Positions 26,501 through 36,817 of a stretch of DNA of 64,000 bases are shown here, one piece after another. Numbering within the stretch: position 1 is the stretch's first letter; every line of letters begins with the position of its first letter. The stretch comes from Anisakis pegreffii. Its lineage: Eukaryota; Nematoda; Chromadorea; Rhabditida; Anisakidae. A program made the translations under genes and the position numbers. The notes under the pieces were generated by a model, which made no database searches, was not told the origin of the DNA, and worked only from the letters and a program-made list of their open reading frames with translations. Location: NCBI GenBank assembly GCA_035041965.1, contig JAPYMA010000974.1:24532-88531 (forward strand). The letters run 5' to 3'.

Positions 26501-29283
26501 AACGAAAAATAAAATATGCTCTTCTTTGAGAATCCATCATTCAGAACTTTTTTTTGCCCAGGCCAACGTTTTTCACACTTTTCCTCTTTGCCTGTATGGC
26601 AGGCCACTATTCCCACTTCAAATAACTTGGGCGACACCAATTCTTTCTCCTCCCTTTTATGACGGTCTATCACTTCCTGGCGACAAATCAGAGGAAAATC
26701 ATTGGTTAAGGAGTTTGCTGCTAATTTCGATGGTACCAAAGAAATGAATTTATTCTTATCAGACAATCTTTTTGAAAGCATCATTACATAGCTGTGAAAT
26801 TCTTGACATAAGTTTTGAAAGCATTATTATATAACTGTGAAAGAATTGCCAAAAAATATCTTTCATCAATGATCTGCCAGTTTCCTCAGTTTCCCGTGAC
26901 ATCTTCAAAATCCTTCTCAGGAGGGATTTTTTCTTCCTATCCCCCCCTCCCTCCTCATACCTGTGAGAACCCATTGGTGGTGTCCAAAAATGATTGGGTG
27001 TGAGTGATTGTAATCGAATACTGATTCATAATAAACTTAGATGCCACTGAATTCGCCTTCACAGCAACCAAAATTAATGATGTGTTTGACTTCATAAGTT
27101 GCACTGGATGTGATTGTAGTCGGTGATTGCTGAAAATTATGTTTTTTGGTTTGTAAACCTTGAGGTGTTTCTAGCATATAGTAGACGTATCGCTGATTCT
27201 CTTGTGAGTTCCACAGTGTCAAGCGACCAACGAGTGCAAATCTTCGTTTGCGTTCATGAATTCAGTATTGAATTGATCGCAGTGTTTTAGGCGGATTATT
27301 CTTGTGAAGAGAGTAGCGATGAGAAGGAAGAATTCATTAAAGCGAGGCGACAGGGATATCGCAGAGCGCGTGCACTTCTTGATTTTCAACGGCAAGACGA
27401 AGATGAACTGGGATTTATGTGAGCTTCACTCATTCGTAGCAGCCATTTCTATGAAATATTTTATTAATTCTCTACAATGATACGTTCTTACTGATCAGCG
27501 TGGATGTCGATTATAGGAAAAACGATATTATCACTGTTATCTGTGAAAAGGACGAACATTGTTGGATTGGTGAAGTGAATGGTCTAAGGGGCTGGTTCCC
27601 TGCCAAATTTGTCGAGGTAATCAGTGCGAAGTAACTTTCATTGACGTTAGTTCGTAGCAGAGAACGTGTCTGTAACAGTTGATTTGCTTGGAAAAGAAAC
27701 TTGTTGAACGATTGTCGTTGAATATTTTGAGGTGGTCGATGAACGAGGCAAAAACTACACGGTTTTTGGTGACGAAGCTGTTTGTTCGGAAATAACCGAA
27801 CTGGTGCGAGGCCGACTAGCATCAGCGTTAAAACCAATTCTAGAGCATGGCCTGCGTCGAAGTGGAGTGTTGAATCTCGCAGTTCATCCGTGGCTTTTTA
27901 TTGGTGCTACCATTTTTGAATTTATCAGATTTTTACGAGTTTTATTCGAATTAATAGAATTGTTACCATATTGTTGTCACCAAAGTCGACAGAATGTAGT
28001 AATGGAATTTGCATAGAGCATTGCTATCAAAAGTATTGATCAAATTGAACTGAGAAACTATTTGCAGAGGAGATAGCAGCTCATTGTGTGCAAAGTCATT
28101 TCAATGCAGTTTATTCACGTCTCACTCTATGTAATACATTCAGTTTAGACCAGGATGGAAAGGTAAAGTTTTCAAACAGCTATTAGTAAGATTATTGGGG
28201 GAGTAAATCTTATCGTGAATATTTATTTGTTTAAGTGCGCAGTCAATTACTGAATTGACTTGATGTAGAGTTATAAAATGATTATGGAATACTCAAATTC
28301 AGGTATTAACACCAGAAGAATTGTTCTTCCGAGGAGTGCAACTGATCAACGAAACACACAACGCTGTCGGTGCACAGATGGACGTCAAATTGCGATCATT
28401 AATTGCACTTGCAGTCAACGAGCAGTGCCTTCATTTATGGTTCGATTTGTTGTGCAGTCGTCCGGCTGAAAATATGATTCGAGAGAAATATTATCGCTCA
28501 TCTGCATTCATAAGATCACCAGTCTGGAAGCAGGTCCGAAGTTTACTCATTCCATCAATCTTACGCTTTCTTAAGTGGTTAATTCTTTATACATGTTGAG
28601 TTTCACGGTCATCAGCGTCATCCTAGTGTCAGGATCGCAACAAGAACTTGTGACGTACCAATTTGCAGTCGGATGCGTTAGCAACTGAGCATTCAAATGG
28701 TTGTATTGACTTTACAACAAATTTTCGAGTGCATTGTTGCAAAACTGATCTGATGAGCATTTGATGTAGAGTTATAAAAATGACTGTGCCAAAACCAATG
28801 AAATGTTCAGATTACTGACCTATTGTATTGATTCTAGATAAAGTGTGAATTAAGGCTCCTTGCACAATTTTGTTTCAATTTAAATGTTGATTTCGAAATC
28901 GCTGGCATAACAAAGCCACAAAAGAATGGCATAACTGTCTCCAATTCCAGAAAGAAGGTAATGATAATGATTTTCTCTTTTTAATTGAATATCTACTTTT
29001 ACTTTTACTTTAAATCAATCTGTCCATATGACTACTCAAATTACATTTAGAAAGTTGAAAAAAGTGTAAAAGTAAATGAATATGTATGTGATAAAAGAAT
29101 TAAAGTTTTAGCTCATTTTCGGGAATATCAGGTACATTTTTCAAGCAGTGGCTCATAAATTGTTCGTTACAGAGTTTAGCGTTCCTTCGAAGGGATTCTC
29201 ATTCCAATTCGTTTGAACAACCTCTGAAAGAAGGAGTCCGTGATATGCTTATTAAGCATCATTTGTTCAGTTGGGATTTGTAG
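17522..29283 (+). CDS. sgsm3: SGSM3-type TBC/SH3/RUN RabGAP
   Basis: Small G-protein signalling modulator 3 family: a cytosolic GTPase-activating protein for Rab/Rap GTPases, working at endosomes and signalling complexes. Exons: 17522-17730, 18597-18674, 19008-19283, 22360-22600, 23047-23244, 24132-24252, 24675-24892, 26141-26275, 27291-27418, 27517-27616, 27732-27903, 28068-28162, 28303-28533, 28838-28957, 29051-29131, 29173-29283. The 2,514 bases sum to 837 codons plus stop with every junction in phase. TBC domain (~115-335): the arginine-finger motif IEKDLLR is split across the exon 3/4 junction, and IGYCQGMG carries the YxQ glutamine finger, so catalysis looks intact. SH3 (~515-570) includes [16 protein letters not shown] and [12 protein letters not shown] (~575-775) includes [16 protein letters not shown]. 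The C-terminus, [18 protein letters not shown], is typical of the family. Human SGSM3 is about 750 residues. The start ATG at 17522 is the first in this frame of exon 1. Confidence 0.94.
19572..19598. repeat. Short hairpin beside the foldback element
   Basis: The 9-bp arms acgactcat (19572-19580) and atgagtcgt (19590-19598) lie just left of the large palindrome, in SGSM3 intron 3. This may be part of the original insertion site or of an older element. Confidence 0.55.
19616..20863. mobile_element. Foldback element with 462-bp near-identical arms
   Basis: The left arm (19616-20077) and right arm (20402-20863) are inverted copies of equal length. Reading them against each other I found one difference, in the A/T run near 19991. 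The 324-base centre carries an exon-like sequence whose ORF runs on into the arm. Each arm contains a small hairpin (ccccacaactt, 19932-19942, with aagttgtgggg) and a stretch resembling a tRNA-type A box (tggcctggtgg, near 19804) followed by a poor B-box-like sequence, hinting at a SINE-derived piece. The element lies wholly inside SGSM3 intron 3. It ends abruptly on both sides and no target-site duplication is evident. An inverted segmental duplication, or an assembly artefact from a palindromic read, are the alternatives. Confidence 0.6.
19988..20305 (-). pseudogene. Captured gene fragment with Cys/His motif
   Basis: An open stretch of 105 codons starts in the centre of the foldback and runs into its left arm. 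It contains [14 protein letters not shown] followed by HIHYD: a C-x2-C, C-x2-H pattern that looks like a small zinc-binding module. Because the arm is duplicated, the same C-terminal 29 residues are also encoded on the plus strand at about 20402-20491 behind a different upstream sequence. I do not recognise the parent gene. It is most likely a piece of a host gene trapped in the element rather than a working gene. Confidence 0.35.
21386..21615. mobile_element. MITE in SGSM3 intron 3
   Basis: About 230 bases bounded by tagtgatggca on the left and tgccatcgcta on the right (10 of 11 match as inverted repeats). Inside are further dyad sequences (for example cgaccgacggtcg). The string tagacta occurs just outside each end (21376-21382 and 21617-21623), which suggests a 7-8 base target-site duplication of the hAT class. 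No coding capacity. Confidence 0.55.
25561..25638. repeat. 36-bp-arm hairpin in SGSM3 intron 7
   Basis: The arms 25561-25596 and 25603-25638 are inverted complements, with about four mismatches or wobble pairs, joined by a 6-base loop. The core catcaattccttttacta pairs without a break. The host intron is 24893-26140. The shape fits a degenerate two-arm MITE or, less likely given the tiny loop, a small-RNA precursor. Confidence 0.6.
26540..26960. repeat. Diverged dispersed repeat, copy 1 (SGSM3 intron 8)
   Basis: The order of short matches (ttgcctgtatgg, acaaatc, tcaatgatctgcc, a C/T-rich block) is shared in the same orientation with 29700-30035. Identity is low and patchy, so this is an old family. 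Stretches open in either strand here are not supported as genes. Confidence 0.4.
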
Positions 29284-32044
29284 TTGTTCTGGAAACCAAT
29301 CGTCATTTATCCATCGTTCCATGGAATTCATCTGAATCAAATGTTGACGAAAATTGTACATGACTGTATTTGCAAGAGTGTTGTACATCAAAATAAACTT
29401 ATCAAACATGTTTCCTCATTTTTCTTATGCACAATAGCTCATGCATTATCGTGGTAGGTACATTGTCTACAGTGGTTCGATACATAATATAACGGCTTGT
29501 TACGAAATACAAGCTGTCGCCTAGCATGTTTTAAATGGTGCTTTTTGCCAATCGTTCGAGCGTTTTGTATTGCAGCTGAGTAGTTATGAGGTGTGGTATC
29601 GTTTATCATTCCATGTTTGATTTTGATTGCATTTTTTAATTGCACTTGTATGATCATTTTGATATGATTTCACTTAGTTCTACTTCTCTCTTCTGTATCA
29701 GCATCTTTTACTGTGATACTTTTAACGCTGTTTTGCTCGTACTCCCCTTTGGCCGTATAGCATATGGTCATTCTCCTCCACCTCCCTTCTTAACATGCCA
29801 CACGACTCCAGTTCATGCACTTCTACTAATCTATTACTTCTCAATGACAAATCGGAAACAAACTCAGAAAACAGATTCATTGATCAAAAATCTTTTCGAA
29901 AAGACTATTGGACAACTCTGCAAGAATCATAAAGAAAAATCAATCAACAATGATTTGCCGAACTCTTCAATTTCATCTTGGCACTGTTGATTTCCTCACA
30001 GAGGATTCCTTCCTGGTTTTATTTCTCCCTAGAGAACCACTGTTTTATTCGATAATTTCAATCAATGTTTAACTATCTGTATTCTTGCAGTATTATATCC
30101 AAATTAATGTGCTGCATCGTTGGTTAGAAACAAGTCTTTTTCTTCTCGAAAAGATTTTTTCTCAGGTTAGAAATTCTCTCAAAAGAAATCGAATCACATG
30201 CTGATTATCAGCTGAAACAATTCAAGGTTATGAACACTATATGCCTCTCTGATTGTTTTTATAAGAGGTACGTGCATTCAGCGCTTGTCGACCAACGTAG
30301 AAAATAGCCCAATACAGAGGATTTTGCAGATCATAATGGAATAATAATTTCAATTCCGTTGCTGTTCACTTTCATCAACGCTACCATCATAAACGCAATA
30401 TCGTACAGCGGAAAGAAGATCTGCTATATTTCTCAAGGTAGTTTTTGTGGGTTTTATGCTGTTTATAATCTAAAGAATAAACATTAAATCATTCGCTGTC
30501 ACACAAATGAACCAAAAATGGGCATCACTGATCAATAAAAACAAAATGTTCACATGATTGAAGAATGTTGCTGATATAATCGATGTGTTGATCACTTCAG
30601 CTCTCAAACAGGTTATGAGCATTCTCTAGTCTCGTCTAATACATCCGCATTACTTTCTATATTAAACGACTCTATTGCGAACACCATGTTTCGTTTGCAC
30701 AGTTCACATTTAATCGCTTTCATTTTTGTTTTCCTCATTTTTTTGGTGAAAGTTCATCCATATTTTACACTCAAACTGAGTAAATAAACTGATATTGGTG
30801 TGGAGGTCGTAGCTGAATCGACTGTTTCGTTTTTTTTAGAAGAAGAACATTGGAAAATTTGACCTAAACAAATTGATATTGAATGATCAATGAATACATT
30901 TAAGTACAGTCGAGGCTGTATGAAATCTGACTATATTATTTCACCTGGTTCTTTCTTTTTTAAAGCAGTGATAGACAATTATTTTGGGTTAGTACCTAGA
31001 ACTAGTACTCAAGAAACCTCGCTTGTCATTTGTTGACTTGACTTCAGTTTCAAATATTGAATTGAGGAACTGCAAAAACACTGATTACAATGGCAGTGAG
31101 TCAATCATAGGATCACGCCATACTTTGATTTTATGAACATGCCTAAATCACACAAAATTATTTCATTAAATGATGAATCGTTCGAGTACTTTGTGATTCA
31201 TAACGGTGAATTATCTTGTGACATAATACTACATAAAGTATGCTGAACCCTGTCGGCAACAGACGCTTAAAGTTTGACATTCATTCATTTTATGATCACT
31301 TAGTGATTTGCCTTGCAGCCTGATCAATTCATCAAGCGTAGGAGTAGATAACAGTTTTGAATTTCATTTCTGGTGTGTGAAATGGGTGATCTCCAATTAC
31401 GATTACGATGATCTAGATCAATATTAAATTGAAATTGATGGAGAACAATTATTTCCAGGAATGAACAATAAATCCCCATGCATTTTTGGAGTAAAGCAAA
31501 ACTGCCATAGTTTATAATAATACAGTTCGCATAATTCCTTTTATTCTTCGTCAATATTCGTTTCATCAATAACATTTAACAATACAATTTCACACCTATA
31601 TCGCAAAACTTCATAATCCTCTTAAATGACGTCATACCGCATCGCAAAGCAACTTTCATCGAATCTGTTATTTCAAAACACCGATTTATGACATGGAGTT
31701 GTTTATTGCTCGCATAAAGTAGCTCCTGTTAGATTTAAAACTGTTGCATATCTTTGGGAAAATATAGCCGAAATCGAGGAATCGATGACAATATACCAAA
31801 TTATTTGTGAATTCCATCCAGTTGGGAATGTTATTAATAATTTAATTACATCTTGGTTCCGAACAATTCTTTGCATTGTCTACCTTGAAAATATGAAATT
31901 TGCAACACTCGATCTTGTGCTGTCCAGTTATGATATATTGCGATACGCTGTACGACAGTGTGTTATCTAATTCATAAGCAACCATCTCACATGACCTATT
32001 GCGTAATAAAATCGATAACCATTAATTGAATGCAGATATCAGTT
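29284..32044. other. Intergenic region downstream of SGSM3
   Basis: This contains the second diverged copy of the intron 8 repeat (about 29700-30035). Elsewhere it is A+T-rich with no family motif and no convincing exon. Open stretches at 29439-29657 minus and 31324-31575 minus have no supporting splice context. Confidence 0.45.
29700..30035. repeat. Diverged dispersed repeat, copy 2
   Basis: Partner of the repeat at 26540-26960, in the same orientation. Shared order: ctttggccgtatag, acaaatcgg, tcaacaatgatttgcc, then a T/C-rich end. Confidence 0.4.
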
Positions 32045-32909
32045 ATGCAAAAATCAGCGTTAGCATCAACCCGAAGTACTCAGCCGACTTCAAAACAATC
32101 CAATAGAGGCACTACATTGCGAGCCCATTTTAATGATTCCCCATCCACTACCTCGTGAGTGTCTTTTGCTGAAATACTTTTTGTTACTCATTTTACCATT
32201 TGTTATCATCCCTTCAGGTGGCAAATAAAAAGATCATTTGAATGGAAATAAGTTGAACTTATCAAGTGAATTGACTTAAGCGAAAACTAATTTAATAATT
32301 TCAACTAATTTAAATAAGCAAAATAAAATTTGAATTTATAGTCGCAGTTTTATCTCCTTATTTGAAAGCAAGCATTCTTCATAATATATCTATTTCTATC
32401 ATCGGAAGTTTGATCACTTTAATTTGGCAGTCTCGAAAGTTTTGATCTTTCGAAAAACGAAATCCAGATTACAGCTCTCAAATGGCGAGGCGTTCGTCTC
32501 TAGATCAGATTCACCTGTTAGAAGAATGCAGAGGCTATCCTGTTCAAGTTCAAGTATACAGTGTAATAGTTGGATATTACTGCTCTCAGCGCACGAACAT
32601 AACTCTCCGAAGAGACATTGGTGTTTGCAAAGATATTTGTTTATTGAAAAGGACACGAAAAGTGACGAAGCTGTGTTGAAACCATTTTTTGAAAAAAAAA
32701 ATTTTTAGCATGCCGAAACGAATATATATATTTTTATTTGAACTGTAATGAATCGTTGATTGCTTCACTCCTACTATATGTTCAGATTCCGAACGAGAAT
32801 GGAGAAGAGAAAGATGAGGATGGAATGGTTGAAGGATACGAACAACCACCACTGCTTGTAAAAATTGTCGTTTGCTTTATTGCATCTGTTGTTATGGTGA
32901 TCTGTTTAG
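32045..32909 (+). CDS. Possible small membrane-protein gene, 5' exons only
   Basis: Three exons join in phase: 32045-32154 (ATG start, polar Ser/Thr-rich, donor gtgagt), 32431-32491 (donor GTTCGT) and 32786-32909 (acceptor ttcag, donor gtatgt). The third encodes an acidic linker and then one hydrophobic segment, LLVKIVVCFIASVVMVICL, so the product would be anchored in a membrane by a single helix with an N-terminal domain of about 75 residues. I could not find the next exon. A candidate last exon is at 34811-34945 (45 codons, after a strong pyrimidine tract), but its phase does not fit directly. Family not recognised. The unusual donor of exon 2 matches the donor style of the sure genes nearby, which is mild support. 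Confidence 0.4.
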
Positions 32910-33574
32910 GTATGTTGTTCATCAAATTCGATTAGCATTACGGTATCGTCGCTTGGTGAACAAAAGAGCACTCTTACAAATGCTGCCCATTGTCGATTGG
33001 AATCGCAAAGCGTTCGTTATACGACGAACATATTTTATAAAACACTGAATAATGAGACAATCTAAACCCTCGATTGCGTTGCATAACGCATCCTCATAAT
33101 AGCCAATCGCAACTGTTTTACTCACAGTAAGGTTAGAAAATGTGACGTAAGCTTCCGTTTGTTCCCTGCGCGGCGGTCAGGTTGAGCAAAAAATCCCACT
33201 GTCGGTTTTTTTACTCCATCGTTACAATCCAGTATGGGCAATAGGGAATTATGCTAGCAGAAAGCTGCCAAAGGCGACTACAAAGGTGACAATCCGAAGT
33301 TGGACTACAAAAGGCGAAAATCTCGATTGCGTCTAAAAATGGTTGTTAATTAGTTTCCGCCGCTATTGTTTCAAAAACAATTGTTGATCTCAGTTTCAGT
33401 GTTATTGTTTTTAAGTTCATTGCTGATCTGCTTTTCGTTGTTGCTGTTTTGAACGTTTTGCCGTCGTCGTCTCTTTTATGGATAATATGTACGGAGACGA
33501 GTTCTTTAAAAAGCGATCGTTATTACACTTATGAAGTAAGTAAATATTCTCAACCGTACCACCTTTTGGGTGTT

Positions 33575-33765
33575 CAACGTACGAGATAAGCGTAGGGTAA
33601 GCCTCAGCCTAAGTTTGGGTAAGCCTCGCTCCCCACCCGAAGTAAGACTCAACCTAAGTCTAAGCGTCAGTATAAGCCCAGGTTAAGCTCCAGCTTAAGC
33701 CCGAAACAAGCTCCAGCCTAAGCCAAGAGTGAGACTCAGTCAGCTCAAGCCAAAACCTAATCCAA
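33575..33765. repeat. Eroded telomere-like tract, GCCTAA sense
   Basis: Repeated words such as taagcctcagcctaag and agctccagcctaagcc recur with a 6-base rhythm, as in (GCCTAA)n carrying many substitutions. The orientation is opposite to the array at the right edge of the window. Confidence 0.6.
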
Positions 33766-34103
33766 TGGCACTTGGAATGGATGGACTTGTTTAGCATTGT
33801 TTTGACTCAAAACAGAAGAATTGGCTACAATCGTGGGCTTTCTAAAATTTTCAGAACGCAGATCAGCTGAAAATATGAGTTCTTCTCCAAAAATGCTGTA
33901 ATTAAGCCTCAAGCAGAAGTCTGGAAGGAAGATATCGTAGCAAACAGTGGCGTTGGAACCTACTGATTTTTGAGTTTGAGCGTTCAAGTTATTTCCATTT
34001 TCAAGAGTGAGTATCACAAAATTATCATTTCGTTTTTATTATAAATATCACAAGTTATCATTCTGGCCTCATAAATTATCATTATCATGCTGGTTTTCAA
34101 GGC

Positions 34104-34186
34104 GAATGCTACATGTTAATGAATGTCGAAGGGAAGGTACTCATGTTAACAAATATAGGGAAGGTACTACATGTTAATAAATGCGA
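34104..34186. repeat. Short tandem repeat, about 30-base unit, 3 copies
   Basis: Imperfect copies of a unit containing ggtactacatgttaataaat. The second and third copies also share gggaaggtact. Confidence 0.6.
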
Positions 34187-34810
34187 TTTGGATGATGCAT
34201 TAACACATGCGACCGACTGGATGAAAAAGATTAAAAACCACTACTTCAAAATGAATTGTATGTGAATAATTCTTCCCTAAAGTAGTTTCTTATTTTTCAC
34301 GAAGTTTGCATCCAATACATCGTTGTTAAATCTAGCTTGTGTTTGAAGATGTAGGGTCAAAGCACTTCGGCTCTTCAAAAGACTCTGGTTACAAAAGACC
34401 GAAACCTCCAACTTGTTTTCGCCATAAAGAGGGTTCCTACCGCAGAGTCAGTCTTCTCTCGCCCGGAATCACCCCTTGCTTTACGATCCTCACGCGTCGA
34501 AATCACCTCTTTCCAATCCCAGGTCACACAGTAAAGCATCGTCATCTTTCCGTCTCTATCACTTGACATTGTGCGTTCTCATTTTCATTTTCTTGTGTAA
34601 TTCTTGTATTTCTTGTGTGTATCTCATCTCTTGTATTGTGTTCACTGCTCACTTATTGTGTTGTTTAATTATGAAAATAAAATTCAGTGCATATCTGATG
34701 TACATCTTCGCATTGCTCTAGGTTGAATGATATGCTTCTGCTTACAAATATATCGCATCAAAAACACCTTTTTTTCTGTTTCGTCCCTACCAAACTGTCT
34801 TCCCATCAAG

Positions 34811-34945
34811 CAAAGAAATGATCGAACGCTGCCAAGTACAGTCCCTCTGGAATCATGTTTTCAGCCAGCTTTCAATAAATTGGAGATGGACATAGTTAGC
34901 CAAATTTTAACGCGATATTCGATGATCCGTCAACGAAACAATTAA
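34811..34945 (+). CDS. Possible terminal exon
   Basis: 45 codons ending in TAA, preceded by a long pyrimidine-rich tract and ccatcaag as acceptor. It encodes a hydrophilic C-terminus (KLEMDIVSQILTRYSMIRQR). It could close the gene begun at 32045, but the reading phase would need an intervening exon that I did not find. Confidence 0.3.
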   Translation, partial: QRNDRTLPSTVPLESCFQPAFNKLEMDIVSQILTRYSMIRQRNN

Positions 34946-36164
34946 TGTTAGTCTGTTAAACCAAAATAATGTGCATCAGTGATTATCATCAACGATAATC
35001 GATAATTTCTTGCGTGCATTTGTTGAATTTTTCAAAATGAACAGAAATTACATGATTTCCTTCCAGTAATATTTCAATATCAGTGAGAATGTTTGTACTC
35101 ATATCATGCCGGTGTTTTGTTCACAATACTGAATGTTCACATGCTCTGCATTAAATCACTGCGGTTTGGAATTAATAAACGAATTGTCGTGTTCGAGATA
35201 ATTTTTACGAATCAACACTGCCCCGTGGGAATTTCGAATTTCAAATATATAATGCTTCAAATTTAAATGCGTTTGTTAATTGCTTGGCGAAGAAGTTAAC
35301 AACTATAATCAGCGATTAACAATAAGTGAAAGTGTGCCCACTTCGGCCATAAACAATCACACTCGCATCTCAGACAGTTCTCGTTGCTCAGCGTGCAAAT
35401 GTAACCACTTCAATCATTTGAGTTGTAAAGGTTCTCAAATATTTCACAAAAAATAAAAGCAATGTCGATCTCGGTCGCCCAATACCTTCACACATACCGA
35501 GTGCAGTGACCTCACACACTGATCGTTGAATAAACTTGGATGATATTTGCATTAAACAAGGATGTAGATAGAAGGGCTAATATCGTCTGCTTTGATATCA
35601 GCATATCCTTCCTAATGATTCCGCCTCGTCTGACAGAGACAACGGCTGTCGTTGGAGGATGTGAATGTCAAAAATTTCAGGCAATTCAAAGTCCTCTGCT
35701 GCTTTCATCCTGCGTTCACTTCACAACTATGAAAAAAAACGAACAGCCAATCATGTTTAGATAAATCAAAATAAAGAATTGAAATGAAATAACGATCAGC
35801 AGTGAGATGTTCTTGCCAAACTTCAATCGTTTTGCGGACGAGATGTACCGAACTTCATCGACTGGTTGAATTACACGAAATATGTAAATGCGAAAGAGGC
35901 GTTGTATGAACGCATCATATTAAGCCTCTGATTGTTATCAACTCTGTTTTGTGAATGATATTACGATGGAATAGATCACAAATTATCATGCAGTGTTATA
36001 ATCATCTGAGATTATTGTACGCCACATCATATCGTTTCGTTTCGTTTCACGTCAGCTAGTTGCTTCAGTTCATCTGGAATCATTTTCAAAATTTCACTTC
36101 TTTCATAATGCTACTACTAAAATTCACAATAACGATACACACAGTGCAATACCAGTAAAAATAG
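34946..36164. other. No gene recognised
   Basis: A+T-rich intergenic sequence. One open stretch of 74 codons (35540-35764 plus) has no supporting motif. Confidence 0.4.
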
Positions 36165-36231
36165 TAACAATAATGATTGTTATTATTATTGTTATCACTG
36201 TTACTATTATTACTGTTATTATTATTATTAC

Positions 36232-36301
<70 letters not shown>

Positions 36302-36315
36302 ATTATTATTATTAA

Positions 36316-36348
<33 letters not shown>

Positions 36349-36423
36349 CATTATTATTGTTATTATTATTATTGTTATTATTACTATTATTATTGTTGTT
36401 ATTGCTACTATTATTATTATCAT
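36165..36423. repeat. Imperfect (ATT)n microsatellite
   Basis: About 260 bases of TTA/ATT triplets with scattered interruptions (gttatt, actatt, catt). It lies about 400 bases upstream of the MFSD11-like start codon. The Ile- or Leu-only reading frames across it are not genes. Confidence 0.95.
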
Positions 36424-36817
36424 AACACCATAGCCAGTGGCATCGCCATTACTGTTATAATTTCGATAAGCATGATACTGACAAACAAAATAGTTATTTC
36501 AACAAGTACAAAAAAGAAAAAAAGTGACCCTCATGCATTTATTTTCAATTTACAGGGTAATTTTTTGAAGAACCAATCAATTGATCAGTTTTCTTTTTAA
36601 TTTAACGGCTCACCATGAAAATATGACAATCATTTTGAAAGTGAAAATTTGTTCACTGCGAAGATTTTGGTATCGCGTAAAATGTTTTTGCATACGAAGA
36701 AAATGCGATGATTCTATGAAAATGGCAACGCTGAATTATACCGTGCGAAATGAGAACTTTTGAGCAATTAACATTACGCTTAAAAACAATTCACAGCTGT
36801 TGCTGAAAGCTGGGAAA

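Noticed and set aside
26359..26784. Minus-strand open stretch of 141 codons
   Set aside because: Lies in an SGSM3 intron and overlaps a diverged dispersed repeat. Low-complexity middle (FYFSFFFSQ) and no splice partners.
29176..29409. Minus-strand open stretch of 77 codons
   Set aside because: Its first part is antisense to the last SGSM3 exon, which ends in the family-typical SWDL and a stop at 29281-29283.
36124..36433. Poly-Ile and poly-Leu frames on both strands
   Set aside because: Product of the ATT microsatellite.
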